The notes beneath the pieces were generated by a model that made no database searches, was not told where the DNA came from, and saw only the letters and a program-made list of their open reading frames with translations. From an uncultured Chloroflexota bacterium (lineage in GTDB: Bacteria > Chloroflexota > Limnocylindria > Limnocylindrales > CSP1-4): DNA of 8,065 bases. This document shows positions 6,832-8,065 of this stretch, one piece after another. Position 1 is the first letter of the stretch, and each line of letters starts with the position of its first letter. The DNA is taken from the NCBI GenBank assembly GCA_903928275.1, contig CAIYQJ010000120.1, positions 1 through 8,065 on the forward strand, written 5' to 3'. Position numbers and translations under genes: made by a program.

Positions 6832-7215
6832 CTACTTGATCTCGACCTTGGCGCCCACTTCCTCCAGGGCGGCCTTGATCTTCTCGGCCTCCTCCCTGGA
6901 GACGGCCTCCTTGACGGCCTTGGGCGTCGCGTCGACGAGGTCCTTCGCCTCCTTGAGGCCGAGGCCGGTCAGCTCGCGCACGACCTTGATGACCGGGATC
7001 TTGTTCGCGCCGATCTCGGTCAGGGTGGCGGTGAACTCGGTCTGCTCCTCGACCACCTCGACGACGACCACGGGGGCGGCGGCGGCGGCAGCAGCCGCGG
7101 GCGCGGCGGCGGTCACGCCGTAGCGGTCCTCGAACTTCTTGATGAACTCGGAGAGCTCGAGGACCGTCATCTGGTCGATCGTCTCGAGAAGCTGCTCCTG
7201 GGTGATGGTCGCCAT
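6832..7215 (-). CDS. rplL: 50S ribosomal protein L7/L12
   Basis: 127 residues, normal for L7/L12, the multi-copy acidic stalk protein that binds elongation and initiation factors and stimulates their GTPase activity. Three parts are visible. Residues 1-33 are the dimerisation and L10-binding domain. Residues 36-53 are an Ala/Pro/Val-rich flexible hinge with a run of about nine alanines. Residues 58-127 are the globular factor-binding domain, containing the hallmark segment GANKIPVIKVVRELTGLGLK and then EAKDLV. The start at 7215 is supported by AAGGAG 8 bases upstream and by the standard N-terminus MATITQEQLLE. Stop is TAG. It lies 100 bp after rplJ in the same operon and is followed by a strong hairpin, so the operon seems to end here rather than run on into rpoB. 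Confidence 0.98.
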   Translation of the reverse strand: MATITQEQLLETIDQMTVLELSEFIKKFEDRYGVTAAAPAAAAAAAAPVVVVEVVEEQTEFTATLTEIGANKIPVIKVVRELTGLGLKEAKDLVDATPKAVKEAVSREEAEKIKAALEEVGAKVEIK

Positions 7216-7223
7216 CGGTGTGT

Positions 7224-7229
7224 CTCCTT
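7224..7229 (-). promoter_or_regulatory. Ribosome binding site of rplL
   Basis: AAGGAG on the minus strand, 8 bases before the ATG at 7215. This strong site suits the several-fold higher synthesis of L7/L12 compared with L10. Two short perfect hairpins precede it in the rplJ-rplL spacer: GGACGC/GCGTCC with a 3-base loop at 7238-7252, and GCGGGC/GCCCGC with a 3-base loop at 7284-7298. Confidence 0.85.
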
Positions 7230-7315
7230 CGTCGGTTGGACGCGCTGCGTCCGGTGCCCACGGCGGTCTGCCGCGGACGGGATGCGGGCCGGGCCCGCGG
7301 GGATCTCGTGGGCGG

Positions 7316-7840
7316 TCAGGCCGCTGCGGACTTCTGGTCGCGGACCTGCGACAGGGCGTAGCCCAGGTTGCGCAGGTTGGCGCCGAGGAGGCCGCCGAGC
7401 GTGGCGATCGGCGCCGCCATGCCACCCGCGAGCTGGGCGAGGAGGATCTCGCGGCTCGGGAGGATGGACAGTCGCTGGACACCCTCGGCGTCGAATGGCC
7501 GCGTCCCCACGACGCCGCCGCGGATGGCGACGGTCTTGCTGTATGGGCGCAGCGCTTCGAGGAGCGCCTTTGCCGTCACGCTGGGATCGTCCCCGAACGC
7601 GATGGCCGTGGATCCCCGGAGGAACGGGACGAGCTCGTCGACCCCGGCCTCCTGGGCGGCGATCCGCATGAGGCGGTTCTTCGCCACGGTGAGCGTCACG
7701 TCGGACTTGCGCAGGGAGCGGCGGACGTCGCCGATCTCGCTGACCTTGAGCCCGCGATAGCTCGAGACGATGCGCGTCTGGTTCTGCTCGAGCGCCTCGC
7801 GCAGGACCTTGACGGTCTCTCGCTTCGCTTCGGTCGGCAT
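7316..7840 (-). CDS. rplJ: 50S ribosomal protein L10
   Basis: 174 residues, close to the usual length for L10. L10 forms the base of the ribosomal stalk: its N-terminal domain binds 23S rRNA beside L11, and its C-terminal helix carries the L7/L12 dimers that recruit translation factors. The N-terminus reads MPTEAKRETVKVLREALEQN, followed by the family pattern SYRGL, then LR and the VAKNRLMRIAA segment near residues 50-60. The C-terminal part (ATLGGLLGANLRNLGYAL) fits the L12-binding helix. The ATG at 7840 was chosen because GGGAGG sits 5 bases upstream and because the in-frame extension to 8038 has no L10 character and crosses the structured leader. rplL follows after 100 bp, the usual order. 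Expression is probably autoregulated through the leader. Identification is by recognition of the protein, not by a search. Confidence 0.97.
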   Translation of the reverse strand: MPTEAKRETVKVLREALEQNQTRIVSSYRGLKVSEIGDVRRSLRKSDVTLTVAKNRLMRIAAQEAGVDELVPFLRGSTAIAFGDDPSVTAKALLEALRPYSKTVAIRGGVVGTRPFDAEGVQRLSILPSREILLAQLAGGMAAPIATLGGLLGANLRNLGYALSQVRDQKSAAA

Positions 7841-7845
7841 GGATA

Positions 7846-7851
7846 CCTCCC
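7846..7851 (-). promoter_or_regulatory. Ribosome binding site of rplJ
   Basis: GGGAGG on the minus strand, 5 bases before the ATG at 7840. It fixes the L10 start against the longer in-frame reading that begins at 8038. It is not inside any of the leader hairpins, so regulation of rplJ by masking this site is not suggested. Confidence 0.85.
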
Positions 7852-7858
7852 GTGTCAC

Positions 7859-8012
7859 GCACGCGGCCGGCGTGCGGCGGGGGGCCTCCCGGACGAAGAA
7901 GCCCCTGCGACGGTGCTGCTGTCGCAGGGGCGTGGCGCTCGGGTGGAGCGTTGCGCGTTCCTGCCTCGGCGTGCTCGCCGGCGTCCCCGGGGCGGCCCCA
8001 CGACGAGGGGCC
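7859..8012 (-). promoter_or_regulatory. rplJ leader RNA, probable L10 leader with attenuator-like hairpins
   Basis: Read on the minus strand from 8012, the leader has these elements in order. First is hairpin GGCCCC/GGGGCC with a 7-base loop (8012-7994). Second is element A (7964-7924), in which GCAGG and CCTGC enclose an inner CGCTC/GAGCG hairpin (7950-7936). Third is hairpin B (7931-7901), with perfect 11-bp arms GCCCCTGCGAC/GTCGCAGGGGC and a 9-base loop, then TTCTTCG. Fourth is hairpin C (7905-7881), ten pairs including three G-U around a 5-base loop. Last is a 6-bp hairpin (7875-7859). A and B share CCTGC, and B and C share GGGGC, so B excludes both A and C. Element A has the same plan as the E. 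coli L10-binding site, where GCAGG, a hairpin, then CCTGC precede rplJ. I infer autogenous control by the L10-L12 complex. Which hairpin acts as terminator is not certain. Confidence 0.6.
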
Positions 8013-8065
8013 GGAACCGGTCCGGTCCGGCGGATCAAGCCCCGGGCGTCGGGCCGTCCTTGCGG

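Noticed and set aside
3450..6839. An open frame of 1129 codons on the plus strand.
   Set aside because: It lies antisense to the LuxR-type gene, whose motifs are unmistakable. Its translation is Arg/Glu/Gly-rich with no domain. Long antisense frames are expected in DNA this GC-rich because stop codons are rare there.
5719..7671. A 650-codon plus-strand frame across the regulator, rplL and rplJ.
   Set aside because: It runs antisense through three well-identified genes and their spacers, so it is a composition effect.
7841..8038. An N-terminal extension of L10 by 66 residues.
   Set aside because: A strong ribosome binding site precedes the ATG at 7840, that start gives normal L10 length, and the extension lies over the hairpin-rich leader.

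Overview
The window is very GC-rich bacterial DNA (by eye above 70% G+C). Every gene I can support lies on the minus strand, so the biology reads from the right edge to the left. The rplJ-rplL pair, the base composition and a large ATP-binding LuxR-type regulator suggest a soil or freshwater high-GC bacterium of the Chloroflexota (Limnocylindria-like) or Actinomycetota type. That placement rests on general resemblance only, not on any search.

Layout, right to left. (1) 8065-7841 is a structured leader RNA ahead of rplJ. It has hairpins that cannot all form together and it resembles the L10-binding autoregulatory leader. (2) rplJ (L10, 7840-7316) and rplL (L7/L12, 7215-6832) form the ribosomal stalk operon. 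Each has a clear Shine-Dalgarno sequence, and the pair is closed by a perfect 14-bp hairpin (6774-6807). rpoB does not follow, although it does in many bacteria. (3) 6641-3888 encodes a 917-residue LAL/MalT-type regulator: an AAA ATPase, a long helical repeat region and a C-terminal LuxR DNA-binding domain. A possible 23-codon ORF ends one base before its GTG start. (4) A 406-bp gap (3887-3482) holds a possible 46-codon ORF that overlaps the next start as ATGA. (5) 3481-2630 encodes a ten-helix EamA/DMT-family transporter. Thirty-seven bases later, 2592-940 encodes a group II PLP-dependent amino acid decarboxylase; the two are very likely co-transcribed. (6) The leftmost 939 bases have no convincing gene. 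They contain one weak 82-codon candidate and a few short inverted repeats.

Functionally, the right part is housekeeping translation machinery with its own feedback leader. The left part looks like a small accessory unit: a decarboxylase that would make an amine, a drug/metabolite-type permease that could export it, and a large regulator upstream that might control them. That link is inferred from gene order alone. I found no mobile element, CRISPR array, tRNA or rRNA. No clearly new system is visible; the most interesting points are the rplJ leader and the short upstream ORFs that abut genes lacking a Shine-Dalgarno sequence.
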